Shown here: positions 39,687 through 50,250 of the stretch, one piece after another
How positions within the stretch are numbered: the stretch's first letter is position 1
Layout of the letters: each line of letters starts with the position of its first letter
DNA from: Thermothielavioides terrestris NRRL 8126
Lineage: Eukaryota > Ascomycota > Sordariomycetes > Sordariales > Chaetomiaceae
Reading direction: 5' to 3'
Assembly: GCF_000226115.1 (NCBI RefSeq)
Contig: NC_016458.1
Coordinates: forward strand, 4,808,001-4,872,000
Length of the DNA: 64,000 nucleotides
Position numbers and translations under genes: made by a program
Notes under the pieces: generated by a model
Told to the model about the DNA's origin: nothing
The model's database searches: none
The model's input: only the letters and a program-made list of their open reading frames with translations

Positions 39687-40266
39687 AAGAGGGGGTGAAA
39701 TGGCCAATCATAATCATCGTAACACACGTGGGATTCGGCAGCTGCCGCGATTGTGCCAGGGCCGTGATTTCGCTGAACTTCCACTCTTCTGAAACAAGTT
39801 GGGCCGAGACAAGCATCAAGCACACGGCACAAAGATCAGAATATCTACAATTGAATACATGTTTTATCTGTTGGATGACTTGATTTTATTGTGTGCAACT
39901 CTGTGACTTTGACTCTCTGCGCATATCAAATCTGAATTTTGCATCCATTTTCATCTCCCAACCTCCCGGTCATTCCAGGTGCGTGTCGAGCTTTCAGGTG
40001 GTGCTGCAGGCTTCTCGCAACGCCAGAATTTGGTCGATATCGTCGCCTGCAACCACTGTTCTGTCGTGGACAAATGACCAAAATCCGTCCCATGTATCGG
40101 GACGGCCGTTGCAGCGAGCACAAGTCAACGCCTAGTTGACGCTGATTCAGGGTCAAAATTTCCATCCTCCAGCCCCATAGCCCGAGGAAACCCCTCGCCG
40201 TCCCAATCTACGCCTCTGTCCGAGCCAAGATCCGCTGAACCTCGTTCCTCAACACCACCATCATCA

Positions 40267-40995
40267 TCAGCCCTGCATCCCCTGCTTCGCCTGCTTCGCC
40301 TGCTTCGCCTGCTTCGCCTGCTTCGCCTGTTTCACCTCCTCCTCCAACCGCGCCAGCATCTTCCCGTGGATCTTTCCCCAACCGTTCTCGCATTGGCCCT
40401 TGACCAGCCCCATCAGCAGCCGCGAGCACTGTATCGTCACGTCCTCCACCAGCTCCAGCGCCAGTTCCTGGCCTGCCCCTTCACCTTCACCTTCACCACC
40501 ACCACCAACACCACCACCATCAGTACCCTCTCCATTCCCATCCCGGCAACCCCCGACTTGCCTGACCCGCCAGAACGTGTCCATGACGACCGACAGCGGG
40601 CTGCGCACGCGCACAAACACGCCGTCGCGCAGGTCGCTGAACTCGTACGTGCTGACCACGCTGGTGTCCCACAGGCCGGCGGGCACGGCGTGCACGATGT
40701 CGGTGACGCGGTAGCATGTCGGCGTCGGCGTCGGCCCGTCCGGCTGATGCTCATCCTCATCCCGGGTCTGGACCGATCGATCGGGTCCGGGTTCGTCGTC
40801 GCCGGAGCGCCGCAGCTGGGCCTTGACCTCGTCCGGGACCGAAGGCGGCGGGCTGAGCTGGGCGAGCGCGGACGGCGGGATGGGCTCGAACTTGTCCAGG
40901 TGCGGGTCGCACGAGAGGAAGAAGGCGTGGTCGGAGAGCATGGCCAGCGCCTGGGCCCGCGTGGTGCCGGCTGGGAGGCGGGAGGTGTGGGTCAT
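40267..40995 (-). CDS. DUF7053-like fungal protein (START/SRPBCC-like)
   Basis: A single exon of 242 residues. The pattern is TTRAQALAMLSDHAFFLSCDPHLDKFEPI, then CYRVTDIVHAVPAGLWDTSVVSTYEF, VFVRVRSPLSVVMDTFWRV and LELVEDVTIQCSRLLMGLVKGQCENGWGKIHGKML. This is the order I associate with the fungal DUF7053 family: a helix, a beta sheet with LTD/VTD...PxG, and a long C-terminal helix, related to the START-like lipid-binding fold. No function is known to me. A Gly/Glu-rich insert precedes the last strand, and the C-terminus ends in KQA repeats from a 9 bp tandem array. Family match is moderate; the coding call is supported by codon use and length. Confidence 0.72.
   Translation of the reverse strand: MTHTSRLPAGTTRAQALAMLSDHAFFLSCDPHLDKFEPIPPSALAQLSPPPSVPDEVKAQLRRSGDDEPGPDRSVQTRDEDEHQPDGPTPTPTCYRVTDIVHAVPAGLWDTSVVSTYEFSDLRDGVFVRVRSPLSVVMDTFWRVRQVGGCRDGNGEGTDGGGVGGGGEGEGEGAGQELALELVEDVTIQCSRLLMGLVKGQCENGWGKIHGKMLARLEEEVKQAKQAKQAKQAKQAKQGMQG
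40272..40334. repeat. 9 bp tandem repeat (CCTGCTTCG) encoding KQA repeats
   Basis: Five exact units of CCTGCTTCG at 40281-40325 are flanked by one degenerate unit on each side. Read on the minus strand they give consecutive Lys-Gln-Ala triplets in the C-terminal helix of the DUF7053-like protein. Confidence 0.85.
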
Positions 40996-41913
40996 TTGGG
41001 CGGTAGTGGTGAGGACTGGCCATCGGGTTGGTTCAGTTGAGTTGGATGGTAGAGGCGGATGGGAGATGGGGGTGGGGTGGGCTTACAGGACGGCATCTTG
41101 TTACTGAATTTCTCTTCAGCTTTTGTAGTGGGGTGTAAGAGCTGGCTACCTTTTTCTCTTTTTCTTTTCCTCTTCTCGTTTCAGGCTGTATGTAATTGGA
41201 CTAACCGAGGTAGGTAGACCGGCGGAGAAGTGACATTACAGCCTTCAAAGATGATGTCCGGTGCCGCTATTTATTCAAGCAGCTTTGATTCAGTAGCGAC
41301 CGAGTTGATTGCTTCGGAGCTGGGTCTCGGGCAGTTACGGAGGTACTTGACACAGATTGGGTCTCGCCTGGGCCGTATTGACAAGGTCCCAGACTCACTA
41401 GGCTGGTGATCTTTCGTAGTGCATTAGAAGATAGTCGAGGTCTGCTTTTCGGCCAGTGAAAAGGCCGCCGGCAGTCCCGGGCAAGATAGGCAATGGTGAA
41501 ACGCTTCGAAATCGCTGCAGGGGGGGGCAGTGCCGAGCTGAGGAGGATTCGTCAAGCAACCACCTTCAACGCCGCGCGGGACACCAGTTATGCACCAAAC
41601 TGCGGGCAGTCCAGCGGTTCCGTGATTCGCTCAAATCCTAGGTAGACGCAAGGCTTGCATGCCGTGCAGCACTCCTTCGGTATCTGCAAGCCAAGCCAAG
41701 GGTGTTCGTTGTCTGGGACTTACACGCCTCGGACCCTCGCATCGTCGTCATAGAGGGTTAGGGTTGGATACGCTCGAGTAAATGGGACCATGATGTTAAT
41801 GACGCCGAAATTGACCATGCCGAGCTTGGAGCCTGGACTGCAAGTTAGGAAAAGCACCAGCATCCACCTCGCTGTCGGCAACAGAAATTAGAGCACGGCG
41901 CACGGAAGAAGCC
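40996..41913. promoter_or_regulatory. Divergent intergenic region DUF7053-like / COQ6
   Basis: 918 bp between divergent start codons. A pyrimidine-rich stretch occurs near 41145-41180 and a GAGGTAGGTAG motif near 41208. No gene recognised. Confidence 0.45.
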
Positions 41914-43467
41914 ATGGATGCTGTAATCAGGACCCGGAGCCGGGCTGCATACATTTGTCGCAGCTGCACCCGGCGTTTCCGTTTCCAGAGGCAGCTGCGG
42001 CGCACCTACGCGAGCGCAGCCGCGCAGCCCGACATCTACGATGTGGTGTGCGTGGGCGGCGGTCCCGCCGGTCTCAGTCTCCTGACGGCGCTGCGTACGT
42101 AGCCAGTATCTTTCTCTGTATTTGGCTGGCCACCTTGCTGACCATTGGCCTCCCCTGACCTACCAGGCGCGAACCCCGTCACTGCGCACCTCCGAGTTGC
42201 TCTCGTGGAAGCCCAGGACCTGGCCAAGGTCAGGTCGTGGAAGCTGCCCCCGGACAGGTTCTCCAACCGATGCAGCTCGCTCACCCCGTCGTCTGCGCTC
42301 TTTCTCGACCAGATTGGCGCCTGGCGACACCTCGAGCGCGACCGCGTCCAGGCATACCACGAGATGCAGGTGTGGGATGGCGTGACCGGCGCGAGGATCG
42401 AGTTCGACTGGGCTCCCGGTGCGGCGCCACCCGCCGGGACCACGATCGCCTACATGAATGAGAACCTGAACCTCACCTCCGGCCTGCTGAAGCGGCTAGA
42501 GGAGCTGGGCGGCGTGTCCGTGTTCGACAACGCGAGGGTCGAGAGGATAACCTACGGCGAGGAGACGGACGAGATGGACTTGCGCGAGTGGCCGGTGGTG
42601 CACCTGGCTGGCGGCAAGCAGCTCTCTGCCCGGCTCCTCGTCGGTGCCGACGGCGCAAACAGCCCGGTGCGCTCCTTCGCCGGCATCGAAGCCCGCGGCT
42701 GGGACTACAACCGTCACGGCGTTGTTGCCACCCTCGAGATGGAAGGGGACGGCTGGGGCGGAGAGGGCACCAAGATCGCCTATCAGAGATTCCTTCCGAC
42801 GGGGCCCGTTGCCATGCTTCCGCTGCCGGGGAATTATTCCACCCTTGTCTGGTCGACGACGCCCAGCAATGCCTCGCTCCTGAAGAGCCTCTCGGCCAGG
42901 GACTTCGTTGCCATGGTGAACGCTGCCTTTCGGCTGAGCCCGACAGACCTGCAGTACATGCACACGCAGGAGTCGGGACAGGCCGAGGAGTATTCGTGGA
43001 GACTGGAACACACCCCTTTCGACTCGCGGGCGGTCCCCCAGACCGTCATTGGTGTCCAGGACGGCACCGTCGCCTCGTTCCCCCTGAAGCTGCGGCACGC
43101 AGATACCTACATCGCAGAGCGCGTGGCTCTCGTCGGCGACGCCGCCCACACCATCCATCCGCTCGCCGGCCAGGGCCTGAACCAAGGCCAGGGCGACGTG
43201 CAGAGCCTCGTCAAGACCATCGAAGACGCCGTCAGCCACGGGAAAGACATCGGCGTCACCATGTCGCTCGAGCCCTACGTCGCGGAGCGCTACGCCGCAA
43301 ACCATGTGCTTCTTGGCGTGTGCGACAAGCTCCACAAGCTCTACTCGGTTGGCAGCGGCCCTCTGGTGCCCCTGAGGTCGGTGGGCTTGGCCGCCGTCAA
43401 CGCGCTGGGGCCTCTCAAGGCCTTTTTGATGAACCAGGCCGCCGGAAACGGGATCAAGGTCTTTTGA
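41914..43467 (+). CDS. COQ6: Ubiquinone biosynthesis flavin monooxygenase COQ6
   Basis: Exons 41914-42094 and 42167-43467 (72 nt intron) encode 493 residues. The N-terminus is Arg-rich (RTRSRAAYICRSCTRRFRFQRQLRRTYA), a mitochondrial presequence. Next is the FAD dinucleotide motif VVCVGGGPAGLSLLTAL, then LLVGADGANSPVR (DG motif) and ERVALVGDAAHTIHPLAGQGLNQGQGDV (GD motif). COQ6 hydroxylates C5 of the coenzyme Q ring in the CoQ synthome on the matrix side of the inner membrane. The splice C|GC restores Arg and joins TALR to ANPVTAHL without a break. Length and order fit the family. Confidence 0.95.
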
Positions 43468-45138
43468 CGGGCCTGCCCGTTCCCAAGCGCTCCACCGTGC
43501 CGCGTGGACTTGTCCTACTCGCAGCCGCCTCCTGTTGTACAGATTTGTTTGCATCAGATGTACCATTACCACCTCTTCCTACCTTCTCCGGGTTTGTTAG
43601 GAAGGCACCCAGAGGAAATCAGTCGGAATACGCCGAAGAAGGAACCTTGCTCATTTCCGCTAAAGGCTATCATCCCGGCCTCTCGTGGCCCGTCCGAATC
43701 GGAGGGGATGAGTTGTCACGGGCCCGCCAGTTCTGACCACGGCGAACAAAAATGCCAACTGTTCAAGGTTTCCAGTTTCCAATTTTCGTCTTTCCTTTTT
43801 TCCACTTGAGTTGGCGGCCCTTGCAGCGGTGGCGGATCTAAATTCTGAGCCCTCCTGAGCAACGCCAGTCGTGATTCTGCTTTCAAACCGCCAGATCTCC
43901 GCCACTAGAGTAAACAGCAGTGCCCAACCCATTGCAAAGCTCCCACATTCCGATACCGACTCTGACATCCGACTTTGGCTACACAGTGCCTGACGTTGAG
44001 GCTGTGACTCACACAAAGTTGTGTGTGATGATCGGCTTCTCCGCCGTTGGGATCACAGCCGTGTGAGGACAGCGGCGGCTACTGATAAAAATAAAAGAAA
44101 CTCCCTTTACTCCGGTCCCAACCTGCGGTTGCATGTGATCAAGACCGGGAAGGAGAAACCTGGCCTGATCGCTCGAAGAATCCCTCCAACACATACTTCT
44201 TCACCAATATATACCCATGCTCTCTGCCTCCAGGCCGGTATCACCCTCCCACCTTCTCGCACCACAGCACCACACGAATGGCCCACAAGCACACTGCTGA
44301 GTGGCTTCACGTTCATACGACTCTGCTTGCTCAGGAACTGCCAACTGGCGACGTCTCACCGTCCTCGTGCGTGGCCAACCAGTCGTATCAGAGAGTGAGA
44401 CAGCACGGCTGAGGCCTGGCAGGTCCCGGAACTCGGCCAAACAATACGGTTCTTGGTGGAGGCATATAGAGCTGGGCACGTTCTCGCTTCTGGTGCTCTG
44501 AAGCAGGTACGTGCGTCGGTCGGTGTGACAGAGTATGCAAACAAAAGTACGGAGAGGCTTTGATTTCTGTGTACCCCCCTTTTTGCCGCCCTTTTCCCCA
44601 GCACCCTGTAGCCATTGATTGTTCTGTTTTATGAACTTATGTCTACATCTGCCTACCTCTATTTGAATGTAGTTATTCGAGTGTATTCGATCTTCTTGAT
44701 GTGGTTGTTGTTCTGCGGTTGAAGGGCATGTGGGAAGCTTCATGTTGCTGCTCAAACACTACCCCCGAACACTACCCCCGTCCGCCATCCTCGCTCAGTT
44801 GCTATTACGCCCTGGTATTCGTATCTCGAAGAGGAGGGCGACAATGGGATGATGCGAGTGTCGAATAGGTCTGGTTGATTTCGGGAAGCATCCCTCGTCT
44901 CGGCCGCTGGGTGCCCAAACTACATAAATATCCTTCTTTTTCTGCGCTCCTCCTCTCTCCCTCTCTTCCTTTCTTCCTCACACAACTGACTTCCACCCAG
45001 CCCAGGCGAAGGCGAAGGCAAGGATCACCCAGCCCAGGCACAGGCGAACGCAAAGATCACCCAGCCCAGGCACAGGCGAAGGCAAAGGTCGGTAACAGGC
45101 ACTCCCAACAACCGCACTGCTGTCAGCAAGCAAGCAAG
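43468..45138. other. Long intergenic region upstream of the Cys/His protein
   Basis: 1.67 kb with no convincing gene on either strand. It holds a tandem AACACTACCCCCG pair near 44756-44781, a pyrimidine-rich stretch at 44933-44985 typical of a strong fungal promoter, and three 32 bp tandem repeats at 44994-45089. Confidence 0.5.
44994..45089 (+). repeat. Three tandem 32 bp repeats in a 5' leader
   Basis: Units begin at 44994, 45026 and 45058, each starting CACCCAGCCCAGGC and continuing with GGCGAA-type steps. Units 2 and 3 differ by only a few bases; unit 1 is more diverged. The array ends 49 bp before the start codon of the Cys/His protein. Confidence 0.85.
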
Positions 45139-47025
45139 ATGTGCTTTACGGAGCGCATCTTCTATCAGTGCGCGCACCGCTCCCTGGCGGTGCTGCGGCT
45201 GTGTCCCATGACGACCGCCGGGCACAACTTTCCGGTCTGTGAGCTCGCGCCGCTCAAGCCCTTCTACGCCGAGACCATGTGTGCCGCCTGCGAGCGAGAA
45301 CTGCACTCCCGTTGGGTGCTCATACGTGAGTGGGAGCACCGCTGGCTCCACGAACGCGGAGCCTGCAGCTGCGATGTCACTTTCCCGGGAATCTTGACCA
45401 CTCCGCGCGTCATTGGCGAAACCAGCAGCACTGTTGATGCTTCGGAGAGCTCCATGGCCACAGGCAATGCCCATTCTGCATCGACCGAGGAAAACAAAGA
45501 GTGCTCTGCTCCTATGGCTGTCACCACGGCCGAGTCTTCCAAGAACGGCCAGCCGAAGGCCGGCGCCCAGCACGCCATCAACCAGACCGCTACCACCACC
45601 GTCGCTGGCAATGGCCGCATCCCAGCCATCTACTCTGAGAAAGTCACGGCCTCTGGCGAGCGCCACGTTGCTGTCCGGGTTCCCAGCCTCTATGCCCCCG
45701 AGTGGCGAGAGGACCACCGCGCTCTGCATGAGTCTGGAAAATGCCGCTGCCCGACCACCTTTACCCCTTTCGCACCACAGATCGGAGACGACGAGCTGAC
45801 CCCGGCCGATACGGAAAATCTGCGCCATTGGCGAGAACTTGAGACCAGGCGGGCGCAAGAGAAACACGGAGGACGCAGCCACGACGAAGAGACCGCCCGA
45901 CACATCGCCGAGATCGAGAAGGTGTTCGGCAAATTCACCGCCATCGGCGGGCCTCCTAGAGTCCCTCCCCTCGTGAGCATGCCTCCCGTCCCTGGGCTTG
46001 GTGCTTTTCAGTTTCGAAATCGAGGCGCGGGTGTTAGGGGTCATGGTCAGGGGAACAACCGCAACAACAACAATAACCACCCCAATCGTCGCTTTGAAAA
46101 AGGGGCCGGCCGGCCGCACTTCCAGAACCAGCCGGCGCACAACACCCAGCAGGCCCAAGGCTACACTCCCCAGCAGCCCCAAGTCTACAACCCCCAGCAG
46201 CCCCACGGCGGCCAAGTTGTGCTTGCCTCGCAGGCCCCGACACCGTACGGCGCTCCCCCTCCCAGAGGCCCTCACCAGTTCGGCGCGGCGCCCACATACC
46301 CCCTGAACACCTGGTACCCGCCCCCCCATCAGCCGCACTACTTCACCGCGGCTTACCCGGCCTACACGAGCCCGGCGACGTACACCAACACCATCCCGGA
46401 GGGCGCATACCGCTGGGAAACGCCGCGCGGAGCTAGTGAGGCAGACATGCTCGCGCGCGAGCGGGGTCTCGGCCCGTACCGGCGCGGCGGCTTCATCTAC
46501 CCCGACACGAACCAGCCGGTGCCGGCGCCGGCACCCAGACCCCAGAGCCGGGGTCCAACTGGCCCGGTCCCGGTCCCGGTTCGCCATCGTCTTCCTGCTC
46601 CCTCGCAGGTTCAGGCTCAGTCGCAAGAGGCCAAGACCAGCGACAACAACAACAACAAGGGCAATGCCAAGGCCACCCTGCCGCCCGAGGACATTCCCAT
46701 CTGCGGCCTCCCCATCGGCGCCGGACCCGAGGGCGAGAACCAGATGCCGAGCTGGGAGGGCTGCGCGCTGCGGAACCCGCGGACCATCGACGCCGTCACC
46801 GCCTCAGCCAAGAAGGAGGACGAAGCCGAAACCCAGGCCGCGGCTGGAGCTCAAGCCGAAGTTGAAGCAGAGAAGTGCGAGGAGGACAAGAAGGGCGATG
46901 ACCAGGGCCACGATGAGGGCGACGACCAAATTGAGCAGGGTGAGCAGGACAAGGGCAACGGCGACGACAACGAGGAGTCCTCGCCGCGCCCCCTGCCGCA
47001 GCGGCGCCATTCGGCTTCGACTTGA
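45139..47025 (+). CDS. Orphan Cys/His-rich N-terminal protein with disordered C-terminus
   Basis: A single exon of 628 residues starts at MCFTERIFYQ, the only ATG before the conserved-looking part. The first 80 residues are rich in Cys and His (C2, C11, H13, C22, C34, C48, C51, H56, H71, C76, C78), which suggests metal binding. The segment EWEHRWLHERGACSC (64-78) is echoed by EWREDHRALHESGKCRC (188-204), an internal duplication. The rest is disordered: Asn/Gln runs, PQQPQ repeats, Pro/Tyr-rich parts and an acidic tail. I do not recognise a named family; the N-terminal style recalls uncharacterised Sordariomycete proteins. The pyrimidine-rich promoter suggests fair expression. Confidence 0.8.
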   Translation: MCFTERIFYQCAHRSLAVLRLCPMTTAGHNFPVCELAPLKPFYAETMCAACERELHSRWVLIREWEHRWLHERGACSCDVTFPGILTTPRVIGETSSTVDASESSMATGNAHSASTEENKECSAPMAVTTAESSKNGQPKAGAQHAINQTATTTVAGNGRIPAIYSEKVTASGERHVAVRVPSLYAPEWREDHRALHESGKCRCPTTFTPFAPQIGDDELTPADTENLRHWRELETRRAQEKHGGRSHDEETARHIAEIEKVFGKFTAIGGPPRVPPLVSMPPVPGLGAFQFRNRGAGVRGHGQGNNRNNNNNHPNRRFEKGAGRPHFQNQPAHNTQQAQGYTPQQPQVYNPQQPHGGQVVLASQAPTPYGAPPPRGPHQFGAAPTYPLNTWYPPPHQPHYFTAAYPAYTSPATYTNTIPEGAYRWETPRGASEADMLARERGLGPYRRGGFIYPDTNQPVPAPAPRPQSRGPTGPVPVPVRHRLPAPSQVQAQSQEAKTSDNNNNKGNAKATLPPEDIPICGLPIGAGPEGENQMPSWEGCALRNPRTIDAVTASAKKEDEAETQAAAGAQAEVEAEKCEEDKKGDDQGHDEGDDQIEQGEQDKGNGDDNEESSPRPLPQRRHSAST

Positions 47026-47624
47026 CGCGTGTCGTCAAGCGGTACGTCTGTCCCCGGCCTCCCTTTTGCTTGTACAGCCACAACGTGAGCGGGAATACTG
47101 ACGTCGGTCACGCAAACACAGGAGCCAGTCAGTGTACAACGATGTAGGATATACACGTCTCGTTGGCCACAGGGCAGCAGGAAGACAGGGAGGAGCTCCG
47201 GCATGCATCCATCGCAACATTCTGCGGACTTGGCCGCCTCCCCCCTGGCTTATGATACAAGCAGATACAAACGAAACGACAATTCGACCAGGACGAAGAA
47301 CGAGCGTTTCGTTCTGCTTCACCTCCGGCCACAAATCAAACCAACCAGCCCCCCAATCCCCTTTGCCCACCGCCAATTTGGCCGGGCTTTCTCTTTCCGA
47401 GATGCAAAGGGCGTCGGCTACTCTATCTATCTATGACCGTAGCCCAGGAAAACGGCTCAACCAAAGACCACACCGACACTGGAACCGCGCGGCTCCCGCT
47501 TTTGCTGCCCACCGCGCCTGATTTCGCTCGTCGCGCTTCGAATCAAGTGCCCATTCCGCGATCATTTCTCAGTCTTGATGCTCGGCGCTCGCTTCATTTC
47601 TCGAGTCGCGTTTTTTTTGGACTT
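47026..47624. other. Convergent intergenic region Cys/His gene / nuo-49
   Basis: 599 bp between two gene 3' ends. A short TCTA microsatellite lies near 47422-47434. No gene seen. Confidence 0.45.
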
Positions 47625-49379
47625 TTACCGATCAACCTCGCCTACGGGGAAGAAAAGAGGAAAAAAAGGGAAAAAAAAGTCAGCACTCAAACAACCACTT
47701 GCATTCAGGGCAGAAAGGCGGGGTGGTTCCGAAATCGAAAAAGGGGGGAAGGGGGGAACACTTACCAAACACCAGATCCATGGTGCCAATGACGGCCACA
47801 GCATCAGCCAGCAAATGGCCCTTCGAGACATGGTCGAAGCCGGCGAGGTGGGCGAAGCCGGGGGCGCGGATGTGCACGCGGTAGGGGCGCTCGCTGCCGT
47901 CGCTGACGACGTACACGCCCATCTCGCCCTTGGGGGCCTCGATGGCGGTGTAGGTGTCGCCGGGGGGCACGGCGTAGCCCTTGGTATAGAGCAGGAAGTG
48001 GTGGATCAGGGCCTCCATGTTCTCCTTCATGGCGGCGCGGGGCGGGGGCGAGATCTTGTAGTCCTCGACGCGGACGGGGCCGGCGGGCATCTTGTTGAGG
48101 CACTGGTGGATGATGCGCAGCGACTGGCGGAACTCCTCCATGCGGCACAGGTACCGGTCGTAGCAGTCGCCGTTGACGCCGACCGGCACGTCGAACTCGA
48201 CCTGGTCGTACGCGTCGTACGGCGCGCTCTTGCGGATGTCCCACGGCACGCCCGACCCGCGCAGCATCACGCCCGTGAACGACAGGTTCAGCGCGTCCGC
48301 CGCCGACACGACGCCCACGCCCTTGAGCCGGTTGATCCAGATGCGGTTGTCCGTCAGCATCTCCTCCGTCTCGTCGATCCGGTCGCCGAACTGCGTCGCC
48401 CATTGGTAGATGTCGTCGAGCAGGCCGATGGGGATGTCTTGGTGGACGCCGCCGGGCCGGACATAGGCGGCGTGCATACGGGCGCCCGAGACGCGCTCAT
48501 AAAATTCCTGGGCACATGGACATTAGAATTTCCCTTTCCCCCCAAATTTTGCAGCATTATTCTTTTCCTCTTTTCAATCGATGGATTTTTTTCACTGATC
48601 CTACCCCCTCTCCTCTGGAGAGCTCCTGAACCCCGTGCTGCGGTCTGTGTGCTGCATGTGTATGTGCGTGTGTGTGCACTCACCATCAGTTTTTCTCTCT
48701 CCTCGAACCCCCACAGGAACGGCGTCAGCGCGCCAACGTCCATGGCGTGGGAGAGGACGGACATGAGGTGGTTGAGGATGCGGGTGATCTCGCCGAACAT
48801 GGTGCGGATGAACTTGGCGCGCTCGGGGATCTCGATGTTGAGCAGCTTCTCGACGGCGAGCGAGAAGCACTGCTCGTTGGTCATCATGGAGACGTAGTCG
48901 AGCCGGTCAAAGTAGGGCAGCGCCTGCAGGTACGTCTTGTACTCGCACAGCTTCTCGGTGCCGCGGTGCAGCAGGCCGACGTGCGGGTCCGCCCGGACGA
49001 TCTCCTCGCCATTGAGCTCCAGGATCAGGCGCAACACGCCGTGCGCGGCCGGGTGCTGCGGGCCGAAGTTGACCGTGTAGTGGCGCACCTTGCGGTTCTC
49101 GACCGAGTCCTCGAGGGATTTTCTCGCGTCGGCGCCGGCGTCGCCGTCGGGCCGCTGCGACGGGAAGTCGTAGGGGCTGGCGGCAGTCGCGAAGTCGGGG
49201 CCGGTCGGGATTAGGCGTGTACCCTGGTAGTTCTCGGGCTCGGCGTAGCGGCGGAGGGCCGAGGCGGAGAAGGCGCGGGCGGGATGTGATGATGAGATGG
49301 CGGTGGTGAGCGCGGACGACGTCCGTGTGCAGAGCCGCTTGGCGCTGCGGCCGGCGAGCCGGTACAGCGTCGTAGACAT
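47625..49379 (-). CDS. nuo-49: NADH:ubiquinone oxidoreductase 49 kDa subunit (complex I, NDUFS2/Nuo49)
   Basis: Exons on the minus strand are 48684-49379, 47766-48507 and 47625-47641 (introns 176 and 124 nt), giving 484 residues. The last exon is only 17 nt and completes the invariant ending DLVFGEVDR. An Arg/Ser-rich presequence opens the protein. Core motifs are [68 protein letters not shown] and [10 protein letters not shown]. This subunit lines the quinone site of complex I, with the His of the PQHPAAHG region and the Tyr after SMM in the pocket; that is family knowledge. It is divergent from RPC40. Confidence 0.97.
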
Positions 49380-50250
49380 GGCTTGCGGGCGGGACTCGGG
49401 TCAGTGACGAGGGACGGAGGCGGAGGGGGGTGGACGGAGTGGAGAGTTGTTGAGAGACCCGGGTTGCGGCCGCTTCTCCGGCGTCAATGGCTCGCACTGA
49501 GCTTTGGGCTGGCTTCGGCTGTGTGGAGCGACAAACACGTTTTCGGCGCTCGTCACAGCTGCAGCCGTGGTGGCCACTGCCAAGCTCTCAGCAGTTCTGT
49601 GGCCACTGAAGCGTCCGATTGGGCGGTTCCGGGTGGGTTTTATCCGAGTCCCGGGCCTCGCCGTCAACCTCGCAACGCCCTATTGGCCGGCTCCATTTAA
49701 CACAACAAGAAGCTGCCTTTTCGGTAGCTTTGCAGCGAAGCACCAGCGGAAGGCAGTTCAGGAGCAGTCCAAAGATCGCGTGATCGTGATGAGCCATCAT
49801 CCTGGGAACCGCTCCGTAGAAAATATACCTAAGGTACCTACGGATTGCGCCAACACTCGACAAGACTTGCAGCCCGCGATCTACTGTGTAAGACAGACGT
49901 GATCGAAGCCCAACCTCAACAAGCTGCTCAGATAAGGTACACAAGACAAACCGGAGTCATCCAACCTCGCCGGTTTGAATTGTCCTTCCATTCAACTCAG
50001 GTAGATGCCCGTCAAGTAGTGTCCATGCAAGCACCTAGCAAATCACAGAAGAGTTTCTCTGGGGCAAGCACAGACCAGGACCCTGCTTGAAGAGTGAGGT
50101 GGAGTGGGGCGTCCCAAAGGCGGTCAGATATTCCCCGCGACCAAGAAAAATTCTGCCGATGGATGAGCAGTCCCAGAGCTGCATTGCGTCAAAGAATTTC
50201 CTGGCGCGGGAGCAACAGAGCGAGACACCAACCCCATCCATCACATCACA
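49380..50250. promoter_or_regulatory. Divergent intergenic region nuo-49 / RPC40
   Basis: 871 bp between divergent starts. It includes TACCTAAGGTACC at 49826-49838, the exact reverse complement of part of the motif at 14879. No gene seen. Confidence 0.45.

Larger units (their letters stand above)
38533..40266. other. Intergenic region with two long G runs
   Basis: 1.73 kb between two minus-strand genes. It holds a run of 26 G at 38871-38896 and a run of 21 G at 39666-39686. A minus-strand open frame at 38971-39324 (117 codons, MSFSRITDFATP...) has no recognisable domain and is not called as a gene. Confidence 0.45.

Noticed and set aside
45025..46626. 533-codon minus-strand frame opposite the Cys/His gene
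   Set aside because: No family signature; the plus-strand reading has the coherent Cys/His motif and duplication.
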